This document shows positions 1 through 9,400 of a DNA stretch of 26,737 nt, piece by piece. Source of the DNA: JAJRXG01 sp038523965 (lineage in GTDB: Bacteria > Bacteroidota > Bacteroidia > Chitinophagales > Saprospiraceae). A program made the position numbers and the translations under genes. The notes beneath the pieces were generated by a model, which saw nothing but the letters and a program-made list of their open reading frames with translations, was not told where the DNA came from and made no database searches. The DNA lies in NCBI GenBank assembly GCA_038523965.1, contig JBCBIX010000030.1:1-26737 (forward strand), read 5' to 3'. The stretch's first letter is position 1, and each line of letters begins with the position of its first letter.

Positions 1-275
1 CCAGCCTGGAGAGTTCTTTCGATATGAGATTTGATTAAACTCAATTCGATAGATGTGTAGACAAAGTTGCCTTCTCGTGGACGAATGAGCACCTTGATCG
101 GTAGGTCGACTTTGTTCAGGCATGCGGTGACAAGTTCTTTTGAGGGAGTAAGGCCGTCCAGATGGATAGCTGTGCAGAGCTCGATCTGATCAGCACCATT
201 GCGCGCTGCAGCGAGAGCTTCTGCCAAAGTGGTGACACAGGCTTCTATCGTGAGTTGATCCGAAAGCACAACCAC
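1..275 (-). CDS. cutC: CutC-family copper homeostasis protein, N-terminal part (runs off left edge)
   Basis: Translating the reverse strand gives an open frame that begins near 275 and is cut by the window edge. Visible stretches are LAAARNGADQIELC, the segment DGLTPSKELV, and IKVLIRPREGNFVYT. This order (early strand, GAD-RIELC, GGLTPS, then V-IRPR-G-F-Y) is the N-terminal third of the CutC TIM-barrel family. The family is linked to copper tolerance, although its biochemical role is unsettled. An in-frame TAA lies just upstream (about 285-287), so the start must be a GTG at 275 or 269; no ATG is available. The gene diverges from the SRPBCC gene with only about 35 bases between them. About 90 residues are visible, versus roughly 240 for the whole family. 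Family assignment is confident; the start codon and function are less so. Confidence 0.8.
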   Translation of the reverse strand, partial: MVVLSDQLTIEACVTTLAEALAAARNGADQIELCTAIHLDGLTPSKELVTACLNKVDLPIKVLIRPREGNFVYTSIELSLIKSHIERTLQA

Positions 276-310
276 AAGGTACGATGCCTGTTAGTCGCCC
301 AAACTGACTC

Positions 311-757
311 ATGCCCACAGTCGTTCAAAAAACTATCGTTCCTGGTCACTACACCGAGGTGATGTCACGATTTGACATTGACTTGTTCGAAGCGTTGAAG
401 CCACCCGTTGGCAAGATGGTAGTGGAGGAGTTCACAGGTTCAGAGACTGGCGATCGGGTTGTGTTGAGGTTTGAGTCACCGATCAAAGCACGTTGGGTCA
501 GCGATATCATCGAACATGGATCGGACGAAAGGAGTGCCTGGTTTGTGGACATGGGGACGACCTTACCTTGGCCGCTGACATATTGGCACCATCGCCACGA
601 GGTCAATCGATTCTCCGAAGAGCAGAGTGAGATCGTGGATCGGATGACGTTTCGAGTTGGGTTGGGCGCACTGGATGTCCTATTGTGGCCGATGGTCTAC
701 TTGGCGTTTTATCCACGCAAGGCGGCCTATCGCCGATACTTCAGCGGTGAAGAGTGA
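311..757 (+). CDS. SRPBCC-fold (START-like) ligand-binding protein
   Basis: 148 residues, cytosolic, no signal peptide. The pattern is typical of small bacterial SRPBCC proteins. An N-terminal strand (VQKTIVPGHYTEV) leads into a helix that begins SRFDIDLFEAL, then beta strands with GDRVVLRF, and a central WVSDIIEHGSDERSAWFVDMG segment split by the W-V-D-I-E-H-G motif. Then come YWHHRHEVNRF and a long C-terminal helix ending YRRYFSGEE. These proteins form a hydrophobic cavity that binds lipids or other small ligands; the ligand here cannot be read from sequence. ATG at 311 is preferred because the N-terminal strand belongs to the fold; an internal ATG at 361 would remove it. No good ribosome-binding site is seen, which is normal in this phylum. 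It is divergent from cutC and no operon partner is evident. Confidence 0.72.
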   Translation: MPTVVQKTIVPGHYTEVMSRFDIDLFEALKPPVGKMVVEEFTGSETGDRVVLRFESPIKARWVSDIIEHGSDERSAWFVDMGTTLPWPLTYWHHRHEVNRFSEEQSEIVDRMTFRVGLGALDVLLWPMVYLAFYPRKAAYRRYFSGEE

Positions 758-931
758 CGCCCATTTGTCATTTCAACTATTCTATTTTCTAAAAACAACC
801 TCTCTCTTCCCCCAAACGGGGGATTGGCATTGCTGTAAACCCCGAATTTCAACCGACAAAACAGTAAATTCACATGTGATGTCTACCTTTCGATAAATAT
901 TACAATTTCTTCTAATTCAACCGATTACAAT

Positions 932-3900
932 ATGAAAAAGCTTTACACCAGTCTCGCAAAGGGCCTCCTCGGAGCGATCCTAATCTGCGGGATGGCCACC
1001 TCTGTCTCAGCAGGGGCCAAACAAATCCAGTGTGGTAAATCCTACTGGTACTCCGCACCAAAGACGAACCATTACAACCTCAATCATTATAGCATGCAGT
1101 CATGTTACAATACGCATTGGGGCTACGGCGGTGCTGACCAACTCTTCTACTTTGATGTCCAGGGTACTCAGGACGTCACTATCAAGATGGGAGGCCTGAA
1201 GGCGGATATGGACATCTTCTTGTTCAAGTCATATAACCTCCACGGCCATAACCACTTCAAGGATTGCAAAGGGGCGAGCTACAAAAGCAATAACAGCGCA
1301 GAGGAGATCACCATGAAAAATGCCTCGGGGCGGTATTACCTGGTCGTAGATGCTTTTAAGTGGGGAGTGAGCTCATCTTATGATCTTGAGATCCACTGTA
1401 AGGCATCTTCCACTCACAATCCGCATGATCCATGGTCTAATCCTGATCCTTGGTACAATCCTAATCCGTACCAGCCTCAGACCTCGGCATGTACGAATCT
1501 GCCGGTCATCTACTGTGGGGATCATAAGTCTGTTTCAGGACATTCGAACTGGGCTAAATACACGGACAAAATTGATAGCCATCCAGAATGTCGTAGTTAC
1601 AACGGCTGGAATAGTACACATACCCAATCCTACAAGGGTGAGGAGGTTATCTTCAAGTTGGACGGACGCTGGGGTGATCTTAGCAAGGCCACCATCGATA
1701 TCAAGTCACATGACCATCGTACCGACTTTGATGTGTTCGTATACAAGAAATGTGAGCGCAAGAAAGATCCCTGGACTGGACAGTGGACGACAGGATTCTC
1801 CGGTTTAGTCAATCGATGCGACCGCGGATACAGCTATCACTGGCAAGGGGACAACATAACCACAGTACACTTAGACGACCATATCTCTGCTGATGAACTC
1901 TATATCGTCGTAGAAAGCAGCGTGAGTAACGGCGGATGGTACGGGTACAATACCAGCGCAGGCTCTTTTGATATCATCGTCTCCTGTGGTGATGTGTGTG
2001 ACCAACACATGGATCGCATCAAGTGCGGTGATCGCGTCTGGGGCAAGACAGACGGCCGTCGCAATAGAGCAAGCTACTACCGTGAGAATAGCTACTCGGC
2101 ACGCGGAGGTAACTGGGGAGCAGAGATGACATATAAGTTAGTCGTCGAAGAGCGCACCGAGCTGGAGCTTGACCTGGATGTCTACGGTTATGCTGATCTC
2201 GACATGTACCTCATGAATGGTTGTGGAGCTTCACAGTGTATTACATCCAGTACGAAGCGAGGTTCTGGAAAGGCAGAGCACATCAAGCGTGATCTGCACC
2301 GAGGTACTTACTACGTTGTTATCGAAGGTTATCGAGGGTCAAAGGGCTCCTATGAGCTTAATGTCTCAGGATGTAGTTCGTGCCATCGTGCACACACTAT
2401 CACTTGTGATAAGCCGATCAGGAGCTACACGAATAATCAGAGCAATGACATCAACGAACTGCGCGATCACTGCTTTGGTGGTTACAGCGGCTTATGGCTC
2501 AAAGGCAAGGATAAAACCTACAGATTCAAGGCTCCGCACAAGGGCAAGTACAAGTTCACCTTGACGGATTTGGAAAAAGATCTTGACTTATTCCTGATCA
2601 CGGACTGTGATGATCCTGACGCCTGTACGGGTTACAGCACTCGCACACAGCTTCGAGATGAAGACATCACCATCGAGCTCAATCGGGGTGAGGAGATCTT
2701 CGCACATGTTGACTCGCGCTTCAGTAGTGTGGCGGGTCGATTCACATTGGAGGTTGACTGTGATCCTCAAGAAGATCCTGCGCCAGATCCAGACCCCGAG
2801 CCAGATCCTGAACCAGACCCAGATCCTACAGAAGAGTGCTTCGCGACCACACGTGATAGAAATGTGATTACCATCGATGTCACAGCAGCAGATCTGACAT
2901 CTTGTGATACTCCTACAGTGCGCGTGATGGCGATTCCATTAGATAGTGTGGGCCAGCCGATTATGACAGATGCACAGATGCTCACGGTCACAGACGGGAA
3001 GGCAATGTTTGATCCAGGTGCCAATCCTGACGGTACAGATTATCGGATCTGTTATGAAGAGGATTGTAATGGTAGTGTAAAATCGTGCTGTGAGATGATC
3101 GAATATGACGCGATGCAGATGGCTAATGTCACCATGGCGTGTGGTATGCTCTATGAGGGATCCACTGTCGATGGCATTAGCCAGTTCGCAGCATCAGCAA
3201 TCGAATTGTGCTACAGTTCGTCTTCTTCATTTGGAGGGCCAGATGAGATTATTCCGATGGTCAAAGAAAGCGATGCACCGATTTCGGTAACGATGTTTCA
3301 GGCCTCGGCTAATCTGTCACTATTCGTACTGGATGCCGATATGAATCCTGTCTCTGAGCTCTGCAAGGGTAGCAACTTCAATGCGACGAAAGACATCGTC
3401 AATGGTGCAGCGGTCGGTGAATACTGGACGGATGCTGAGGCACCTTTGGCCGCAGGAACATATTATCTCTTAGTCGAAGGATATGCGAACGACATTGAGT
3501 CTGACTACAATGTGAGCATCAGCTGTGGATTAGACTGTGCCGTGGCATCAGCCATAGCTCCTGGGGCCACGATGACTGGCCAGGGTACGATGACCAGTGC
3601 CAATACCGAGAGCGCCTACCTAATCGAAGAAAGTCTCAAAGTGGGGTATACTGGCAGTGAGATGGTCTATAAACTGGATGTTAGCGAGGAAGGAGACTTT
3701 GTGATCGCACTAAGCGAGATTACTGGTGCTGGGGCGGATATGGACTTGTTCCTGCTCGGTGAGGCTTGTGATCCTTCTTCTGTGATCGCTCAGAGCATCA
3801 CTCCAGACCAAGAAGATGAGACGATCTCGGCGCGTCTTGCAGCGGGTACCTACTACATCGTAGCCGATTGTTGGAAAGGTATCGATGCCACATTTACCCT

Positions 3901-4228
3901 CTCAGTGAACGATCCAAGCGCGGCACGTGGGACAGTATCGACTTCTCGTAGCGCACTGAAGTCATCACCGACCACACACAGAGCTTATCCTAATCCGTTC
4001 GCGGATCAACTTTATATCGATGTTCAGGTAGCTAAGGCTCAGACGGTCGAAGTTGAGATGTTAGGCGTTGATGGTAAGCAGTTATATCGCCGTACTGCCG
4101 ATCTTCAGAAAGGAGGTAACACGATCCAAGTATCTGAGCAAGAGCTGTCCCAGTCCAACGGTATCATGTATTATCGAGTGACAACAGACGCGGAGGTACT
4201 CCAGGGCAAGGTGATACGTCTTAGATAG
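932..4228 (+). CDS. Large secreted multi-module protein with six PPC-like domains and a T9SS C-terminal sorting domain
   Basis: 1098 residues. The N-terminus (KK, a hydrophobic stretch, then SVSA at 24-27) is a Sec signal peptide, with cleavage predicted after residue 27. Six related modules follow, each with a D-x-D-hydrophobic strand (near residues 91, 264, 421, 549, 793 and 935) and then a G-T-Y-Y-hydrophobic-V strand. This resembles the bacterial pre-peptidase C-terminal (PPC) beta-sandwich. Cysteines are frequent and probably paired. An Asn/Pro-rich linker (about 158-182) separates modules 1 and 2. An Asp-Pro linker (about 617-633) precedes a different beta domain (about 634-735) and modules 5-6. 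The tail from about 1018 (AYPNPFADQLYIDV onwards, ending GKVIRLR) is a type A T9SS sorting signal. No protease or glycosidase catalytic domain is seen, so an adhesive or matrix role is an inference. It is monocistronic, followed by a strong terminator. Confidence 0.85.
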   Translation: MKKLYTSLAKGLLGAILICGMATSVSAGAKQIQCGKSYWYSAPKTNHYNLNHYSMQSCYNTHWGYGGADQLFYFDVQGTQDVTIKMGGLKADMDIFLFKSYNLHGHNHFKDCKGASYKSNNSAEEITMKNASGRYYLVVDAFKWGVSSSYDLEIHCKASSTHNPHDPWSNPDPWYNPNPYQPQTSACTNLPVIYCGDHKSVSGHSNWAKYTDKIDSHPECRSYNGWNSTHTQSYKGEEVIFKLDGRWGDLSKATIDIKSHDHRTDFDVFVYKKCERKKDPWTGQWTTGFSGLVNRCDRGYSYHWQGDNITTVHLDDHISADELYIVVESSVSNGGWYGYNTSAGSFDIIVSCGDVCDQHMDRIKCGDRVWGKTDGRRNRASYYRENSYSARGGNWGAEMTYKLVVEERTELELDLDVYGYADLDMYLMNGCGASQCITSSTKRGSGKAEHIKRDLHRGTYYVVIEGYRGSKGSYELNVSGCSSCHRAHTITCDKPIRSYTNNQSNDINELRDHCFGGYSGLWLKGKDKTYRFKAPHKGKYKFTLTDLEKDLDLFLITDCDDPDACTGYSTRTQLRDEDITIELNRGEEIFAHVDSRFSSVAGRFTLEVDCDPQEDPAPDPDPEPDPEPDPDPTEECFATTRDRNVITIDVTAADLTSCDTPTVRVMAIPLDSVGQPIMTDAQMLTVTDGKAMFDPGANPDGTDYRICYEEDCNGSVKSCCEMIEYDAMQMANVTMACGMLYEGSTVDGISQFAASAIELCYSSSSSFGGPDEIIPMVKESDAPISVTMFQASANLSLFVLDADMNPVSELCKGSNFNATKDIVNGAAVGEYWTDAEAPLAAGTYYLLVEGYANDIESDYNVSISCGLDCAVASAIAPGATMTGQGTMTSANTESAYLIEESLKVGYTGSEMVYKLDVSEEGDFVIALSEITGAGADMDLFLLGEACDPSSVIAQSITPDQEDETISARLAAGTYYIVADCWKGIDATFTLSVNDPSAARGTVSTSRSALKSSPTTHRAYPNPFADQLYIDVQVAKAQTVEVEMLGVDGKQLYRRTADLQKGGNTIQVSEQELSQSNGIMYYRVTTDAEVLQGKVIRLR
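2777..2829 (+). repeat. Low-complexity Asp-Pro/Glu-Pro codon repeat (interdomain linker)
   Basis: Repeated GAT/GAC-CCA/CCT and GAG/GAA-CCA codons encode an alternating acidic-proline linker. It divides four N-terminal PPC-like modules from the C-terminal part of the secreted protein. Synonymous codons vary between units, so this is an old repeat rather than a fresh slippage tract. The antisense frame reads as a Gly-Ser repeat, which is a shadow and not a gene. Confidence 0.8.
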
Positions 4229-4252
4229 GAGTAGAGAGAATTTTCTTTTTTG

Positions 4253-4289
4253 AAAGAGCCATATGGGACTACCGATGTGGCTCTTTTTT
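4253..4289 (+). terminator. Rho-independent terminator after the T9SS cargo gene
   Basis: The arms AAAGAGCCA (4253-4261) and TGGCTCTTT (4278-4286) form a perfect stem, followed by a run of T up to 4289. It begins about 25 bases after the stop codon at 4228 and separates this gene from the sigma factor gene. Confidence 0.85.
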
Positions 4290-4412
4290 ATTTCTGCGAA
4301 TGACACACCCAACCACAACGATCCCATTGTCGTACCCCGTGGCAGATGGAGTATTTTCGAATGGGCAAGGCAAGCAAATTTTGATCCTTGCGTGATCCAT
4401 ATCTCCTCGTAG

Positions 4413-4982
4413 ATGAATGAATTGGACGAGCGGCTGTTGACCCGGTGTAGGGCCTCGGATGAGCGGGCACTACATCAACTATATCATCATTGTTATTCGA
4501 TGTTGAAGGGTATAGCTGTGCGCTATGTATTCGATCGCGATGAGATTCCAGAGGTCATTAACAGGGCTTTTGTCAAAGTGGTCAAAGGCCTGGATAGCTA
4601 CGATCAGCGACAACCTCTCGGTCCATGGGTGGCAACGATTACGATCCATACAGCGCTGGACTATGTCCGCAAAACGATGCGCGACAAGCCTAAGCGATTA
4701 CAATTAGAGGAGGACATGACGACTCAGATGGCGTCTCACCATGATTGGAATCAGGCGGATCGCGAATTTGATGCGGCGGGACTGCTGGAGCTGCTCAATA
4801 TTCTACCGCCCAGGACAAAGGTGGTTTTTAATCTGTATGCCATAGATGGCTACTCTCATCAAGAGATTGGAACACAACTCGGGATTTCCACAGGTACATC
4901 TAAATGGCATGTATCTAAGGCTCGTGAATTACTCCAAGAAGCATTGTACAAACGAACTAATGAAGAGAAGGTCGCATCATGA
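4413..4982 (+). CDS. ECF-type RNA polymerase sigma-70 factor
   Basis: 189 residues, the usual length for an extracytoplasmic-function sigma factor. Region 2 lies at about residues 10-85 (ALHQLYHHCYSMLKGIA, then a long helix with EVINRAFVKVVKGLDSY and the tract GPWVATITIHTALDYVRK). A variable linker follows, and region 4 lies at about 128-180. Region 4 holds LLNILPPRTKVVFNLYAIDG and the helix-turn-helix SHQEIGTQLGISTGTSKWHV, with the recognition helix at its end. ECF factors redirect RNA polymerase to envelope or stress genes and are usually held by a membrane-bound anti-sigma factor. The next gene starts inside the last codons (ATGA overlap, 4979-4982), which implies translational coupling and points to that gene as the partner. 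The ATG at 4413 has no clear ribosome-binding site. The target promoter is unknown. Confidence 0.9.
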   Translation: MNELDERLLTRCRASDERALHQLYHHCYSMLKGIAVRYVFDRDEIPEVINRAFVKVVKGLDSYDQRQPLGPWVATITIHTALDYVRKTMRDKPKRLQLEEDMTTQMASHHDWNQADREFDAAGLLELLNILPPRTKVVFNLYAIDGYSHQEIGTQLGISTGTSKWHVSKARELLQEALYKRTNEEKVAS

Positions 4983-6403
4983 GTGAACATCCGATAGACG
5001 ATATTTTCAAAAAAGGACTTGGTGGGGAGCGACCCTATGAGGTAGATCCTCAAGATTGGATCGCTGCGCGCCGCTTGCTTGGGTTAGAGGATAGACGACG
5101 TCGCTTGTTTATTTGGTTTGGGTCGGTAGGTTCTATTGCAGCCCTTGTGGTCATCGGCTTATTAACCGGATTGTGGTCGTCAGAATCCCCATTACAGTCC
5201 CAGATTACTGTCGAAACCATAAATAACAATTCATTAGACGTCCCAACCTTAGATGCTGGAGAACATGTTTCAGTTTCTACTTTACCTATTGCAACAACTG
5301 ATACCAAAGAGGCCATCCCAGCCAGTACCGTTTCCACAATTACTCGACCAAGTCCGCCCCAAGCACCGTCACCTAAGGAGAGCCCTGGCCGACAGAACAT
5401 TTCAAATCGAATTTTGGAAAATGAAAATTCAAAACAGAGCTCATTAGATGCTGAATCCGAAGTTGTAATCACAAATAGCAATGAGGACGAATCAACCCTT
5501 AACGCCGAATCCTTCGCTGTGGGTGAGGAAATGACTGAATTATGGAATCAGCCAACCACAGATAAAGATTTTAAAAAATCAATAGCACAGAGATCTTTGC
5601 TACCGCTCTTTTTTGTTCCATCCTTGGACATCAACACTTTCCAGATTGAGTTTTCTTCCTCTTCCTTGTCACCAGGTATCGTTCCTGTAAGATTTGAGGC
5701 TAAAGATCAAGAACGGGCTTCAATAGGTTTGGGATTGTACACCAGGTTCGAACCGTTGGATGTAACGACAGGTTTGGGTGCCTTTGCAGAGTTTGAATTA
5801 GCACGCCATTGGTTTTTGAATGCCGGGCTGGGCATGAATTATCGTCCTGAAGTAACAGCCTCAGATGAGGGCGCCCTGGAAACGATAGATCTAAGCGGGA
5901 ATACTGTCAATCTCGCAGCCAAAGAGGCTGTGTCGAGTCGGCTGTTGGACATCGAAGTTCCGATCACTCTTGGTCATCGTTTCGGCCGTCATTCGTTATT
6001 AGGGGGGGCATTGTTTGACTATCCGATCTACTCGCAGACCAAAATTTCAAGTGATTTTGCTTCTGCTGATCCAGATTTGGTAGACCTACCTCAAGGGGCG
6101 CCGGCTCCTGATCCTTTGGAGCCGTTTACGACGGGAACTACTGTTGTCTTCCAGGAGCGGACCTTGACGAACGCCTCTGAGTTACAACAATTGAATACCT
6201 ATCTGACCCTTGGCTATGGCTATGACTTTAGTAGCAGAGTTTCGTTGCGTGTGCAAGGAAGCTATCTGATGAGTGATATTAAGCATCCAACATCTGAGGA
6301 ACTCCAGACTCAACGATTTACGGCAGACCCAGACCCAGCTATGACAGGTGTGAGCAGAAGGTGGGGTATTGGACTGAGGTTACAGTACTACCTCAGTCAC
6401 TAA
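4979..6403 (+). CDS. Membrane-anchored protein with C-terminal outer-membrane beta-barrel-like region; putative anti-sigma partner
   Basis: 474 residues in three parts. Residues 1-42 are a charged cytosolic segment with PYEVDPQDWIAARRLLGLED, a pattern common at the start of Bacteroidota proteins encoded beside ECF sigma factors. Residues about 43-66 are one transmembrane helix (RRRLFIWF, then IAALVVIGLLTGLW). Residues about 67-200 are a Ser/Thr/Asn/Glu-rich, low-complexity periplasmic stretch. Residues about 235-474 show alternating hydrophobic strands (ASIGLGLYTRFE, AFAEFELARHWFLNAGLGMNY, TYLTLGYGYDF, and the final IGLRLQYYLSH with terminal aromatics), like an OmpA/porin-family barrel. There is no Sec signal peptide, so the helix is likely to remain as an inner-membrane anchor. 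The ATGA overlap with the sigma gene supports an anti-sigma role, which is inference. Its stop overlaps the purL stop on the other strand. Confidence 0.68.
   Translation: MSEHPIDDIFKKGLGGERPYEVDPQDWIAARRLLGLEDRRRRLFIWFGSVGSIAALVVIGLLTGLWSSESPLQSQITVETINNNSLDVPTLDAGEHVSVSTLPIATTDTKEAIPASTVSTITRPSPPQAPSPKESPGRQNISNRILENENSKQSSLDAESEVVITNSNEDESTLNAESFAVGEEMTELWNQPTTDKDFKKSIAQRSLLPLFFVPSLDINTFQIEFSSSSLSPGIVPVRFEAKDQERASIGLGLYTRFEPLDVTTGLGAFAEFELARHWFLNAGLGMNYRPEVTASDEGALETIDLSGNTVNLAAKEAVSSRLLDIEVPITLGHRFGRHSLLGGALFDYPIYSQTKISSDFASADPDLVDLPQGAPAPDPLEPFTTGTTVVFQERTLTNASELQQLNTYLTLGYGYDFSSRVSLRVQGSYLMSDIKHPTSEELQTQRFTADPDPAMTGVSRRWGIGLRLQYYLSH
6372..6398. repeat. Perfect 9-bp inverted repeat at the convergent gene junction
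   Basis: GACTGAGGT (6372-6380) and ACCTCAGTC (6390-6398) are exact reverse complements around a 9-base loop. They lie in the last codons of the barrel protein gene, and immediately beyond the purL stop on the other strand. No T tract follows on either strand, so it is not a canonical intrinsic terminator. It could serve as a bidirectional 3'-end structure, because the two genes leave no spacer for one. Confidence 0.55.
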
Positions 6404-9400
6404 CTGATACGATTAACGAGGATCCATTCACGTGCGTTGACAAAGGCCTGTAGCCATGGGCTGACCACGTCCGTTTGATTCGGATAGTGTGCCCAGTTCC
6501 ATCTGAATATCGATCGTTCGATATGGGGCATCGTGACCAGATGTCTACCATCTGAACTGACTATCATCGCGGCATTATGGTCACTGCCGTTTGGATTGGC
6601 AGGATAGTCGGGATATCCATAGACGCCAGCGATATGATATGCTTCTGGTGCATCTGGTAGCACGAATTTCCCTTCTCCGTGCGAGATCCAGACTCCAAGT
6701 CGACATCCCTCAAGATCTTTCATCATGATCGAAGGAGATTTCTGTACCTCCATCGATGTGAAGGCGCTCTCATGTTTTCTCGAGTCATTATAGGTCATCT
6801 TACCAGGATGCTTGAGGTCAGTGTTAATTAGATTCAGTTCCATGAAGAGCTGACATCCATTGCAGATGCCGATGGAGAGCACATCTGGTCTGGCAAAGAA
6901 TCGATCTATCGCCTTGCGCGCCAATTCATTGTACTTGATGGCCCCTGCCCATCCTTTGGCTGAGCCCAAGACATCACTGTTCGAAAATCCACCCACAGCT
7001 CCCAGGAAGTCTACATCCTCAAGCGTCTCTCTTCCCGAGGTTAAGTCCGTCATGTGGACATCCCTCACATCAAAACCTGCCAGATAGAGGGCGTGGGCCA
7101 TCTCTCGCTCAGAGTTGCTCCCTTTCTCTCTAAGAATAGCAGCCAAGGGACGTCGTCCTCTGATGTCTCGTGATGGGAGAACCCCGTCGAAACCATCTGG
7201 GAAAACATAGGTCAGCTCTTGGCGATGATAGTTGTTCGCACGTACCTGTGCCAGATCACCTGCTGTCTGATGACTATCCAGTAATCTTGAGGTCTCGAAC
7301 CAGGCTGCTCTGTACGTGGCCACATCTAACCTTAGCTCTTCTGAGGCCTTTGTGATGACGAGTTCTCCTGCACCCGTGACGTTTCCTATCTTATGATAGG
7401 TTATGTCTCGTCTATCTAATTTTTCTACGATCGACGCATCCTTGGCCTGAAAAACAATACCAGGATTCTCACTCAGCAAGATCTCGCTCAAACTGATGGC
7501 TCCAAGGCTATCTAAGTTGATGTTCGCTCCTACATCATTCTGCGTGAAGCATAGTTCAAGCAATGTGGTGATCAGTCCCCCTGATCCGATATCATGTCCA
7601 GCGACGATCGCATCACTTTTGATTAATTGTTGGATGGCATCGAATGCCTGAACCACAAAATCAGCATTTCGAATGTCTGCTGATTTACCTCCGACTTTGC
7701 TTACTGTCTGGGCATAAGCTGATCCTCCTAAGCGGTGTTCATCCTGTGTGAAGTTCACGTAATAGAGTGGTCCTCCATCCTTACGTAGGACTGGTTCGAT
7801 GACCCTTGTGATGTCGCTACAGTGTGCAGTAGCGGAGATAATCACGGTCCCTGGTGAGAGCACCTCTTTATCTGGGTATCGCTGTTTCATGGACAGTGAG
7901 TCCTTGCCGGTTGGGATATTTATACCCAATGCGATCGCGTAGTCTGAGACTGCCTTTACAGCGTCATATAGGCGGGCATCCTCACCAGGATTACGACATG
8001 GCCACATCCAGTTAGCGGAGAGAGATACGCTTTTGAGTCCCTCTGCAAGAGGTGCCCATATCATATTGGTCAATGCTTCTGTGATCGCCATGCGCGCGCC
8101 TGCTTCTGCATCGATGAGACTTTGGATAGGTGCTTCACCTATAGAGGTAGCTATGCCATTGACGCTGTCATAGTCCATGGCCATGACTCCGACATTGTTA
8201 AGTGGGAGTTGTATCGGACCGCAGCACTGTTGTTTGGCAACTCGTCCACCTACACAGCGATCTACTTTATTAGTGAGCCAATCTTTGCACGCTACCGACT
8301 CTAATCGAAGTAGAGATAGGATTAGTTCTGGAAGCTCTTGGACAGTCGGAACATGAATCTGCTCAAAGTCGCGGTCGATCCGCTGATCCGTCATGATCGT
8401 CTTCGGCGATGACCCAAACATGTCGTCTAAGGTCAGATCCATCGGAGCCGAAGCGGTTTTTGTGGATCGGAAAGAAAACCGCTGATCCCCGGTTACTATA
8501 CCCACCTGGTACATGGGGCTTCTTTCTCGATCTGCGACCCGTTTAAGCAAAGTGATATCCGACTCATCGATGACCAGTCCCATGCGCTCTTGAGATTCAT
8601 TACCGATGATTTCTTTGGCGGATAGTGTAGGATCTCCGATAGGTAACTTGTCCAGATCGATAGCACCACCTGTATCCTCTACTAATTCCGAGAGACAGTT
8701 CAGATGCCCACCAGCTCCATGGTCATGGATTGACTTGATGGGGTTTTTGGATTGTTCGACAAGACCGCGGATAGTGTTGGCAGCCCGTTTTTGCATCTCA
8801 GGGTTCGAGCGTTGTACCGCGTTTAGTTCGATGCCGGAGCCATACTCGCCGGTATTCGCGGAGGATACTGCGGCTCCTCCCATACCTATGCGGTAATTAT
8901 CACCTCCGAGGATAACGATCGCATCGTTAGTCTCAGGCTTTTGCTTTTGGGCTTGATCCAACTTGCCATAGCCGATACCACCTGCCAACATGATTACTTT
9001 ATCATACCCCAGATGTCGATCATGCTCTTTATGCTCGAATGTGCGCACAGATCCAGCGATTAGCGGTTGACCAAACTTATTACCAAAGTCACTTGCGCCG
9101 TTGGAGGCCTTAATCAGAATGTCCAGAGGAGACTGATAGAGCCAGGCATGCTCCTCATGGCCCGACTCCCAGGGTCGATTCCCTTCCAAGCGTGGATAGG
9201 AGGTCATGTAGACAGCAGTTCCAGCTAAAGGAAGCGAACCCTGACCACCGGCTAATCTGTCTCGAATCTCTCCTCCGGAACCTGTTGCTGCACCATTAAA
9301 CGGCTCGACGGTCGTAGGAAAATTATGTGTCTCTGCCTTGAGTGAGATGATGGACTCGAATGACTTCTTCTCATAGAGGGATGGTTCTTCTGCCTTCTCT

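Noticed and set aside
808..823. TCCCCC/GGGGGA hairpin between the SRPBCC gene and the T9SS cargo gene
   Set aside because: Strong 6-bp stem, but no T tract on either strand, so not called a terminator; may be chance.
2767..3024. Minus-strand frame with a long Gly-Ser repeat
   Set aside because: It is the antisense reading of the Asp-Pro linker of the secreted protein.
5050..5481. 143-residue minus-strand frame opposite the barrel protein
   Set aside because: It is antisense to a clearly coding frame with a coherent domain order; no family features.
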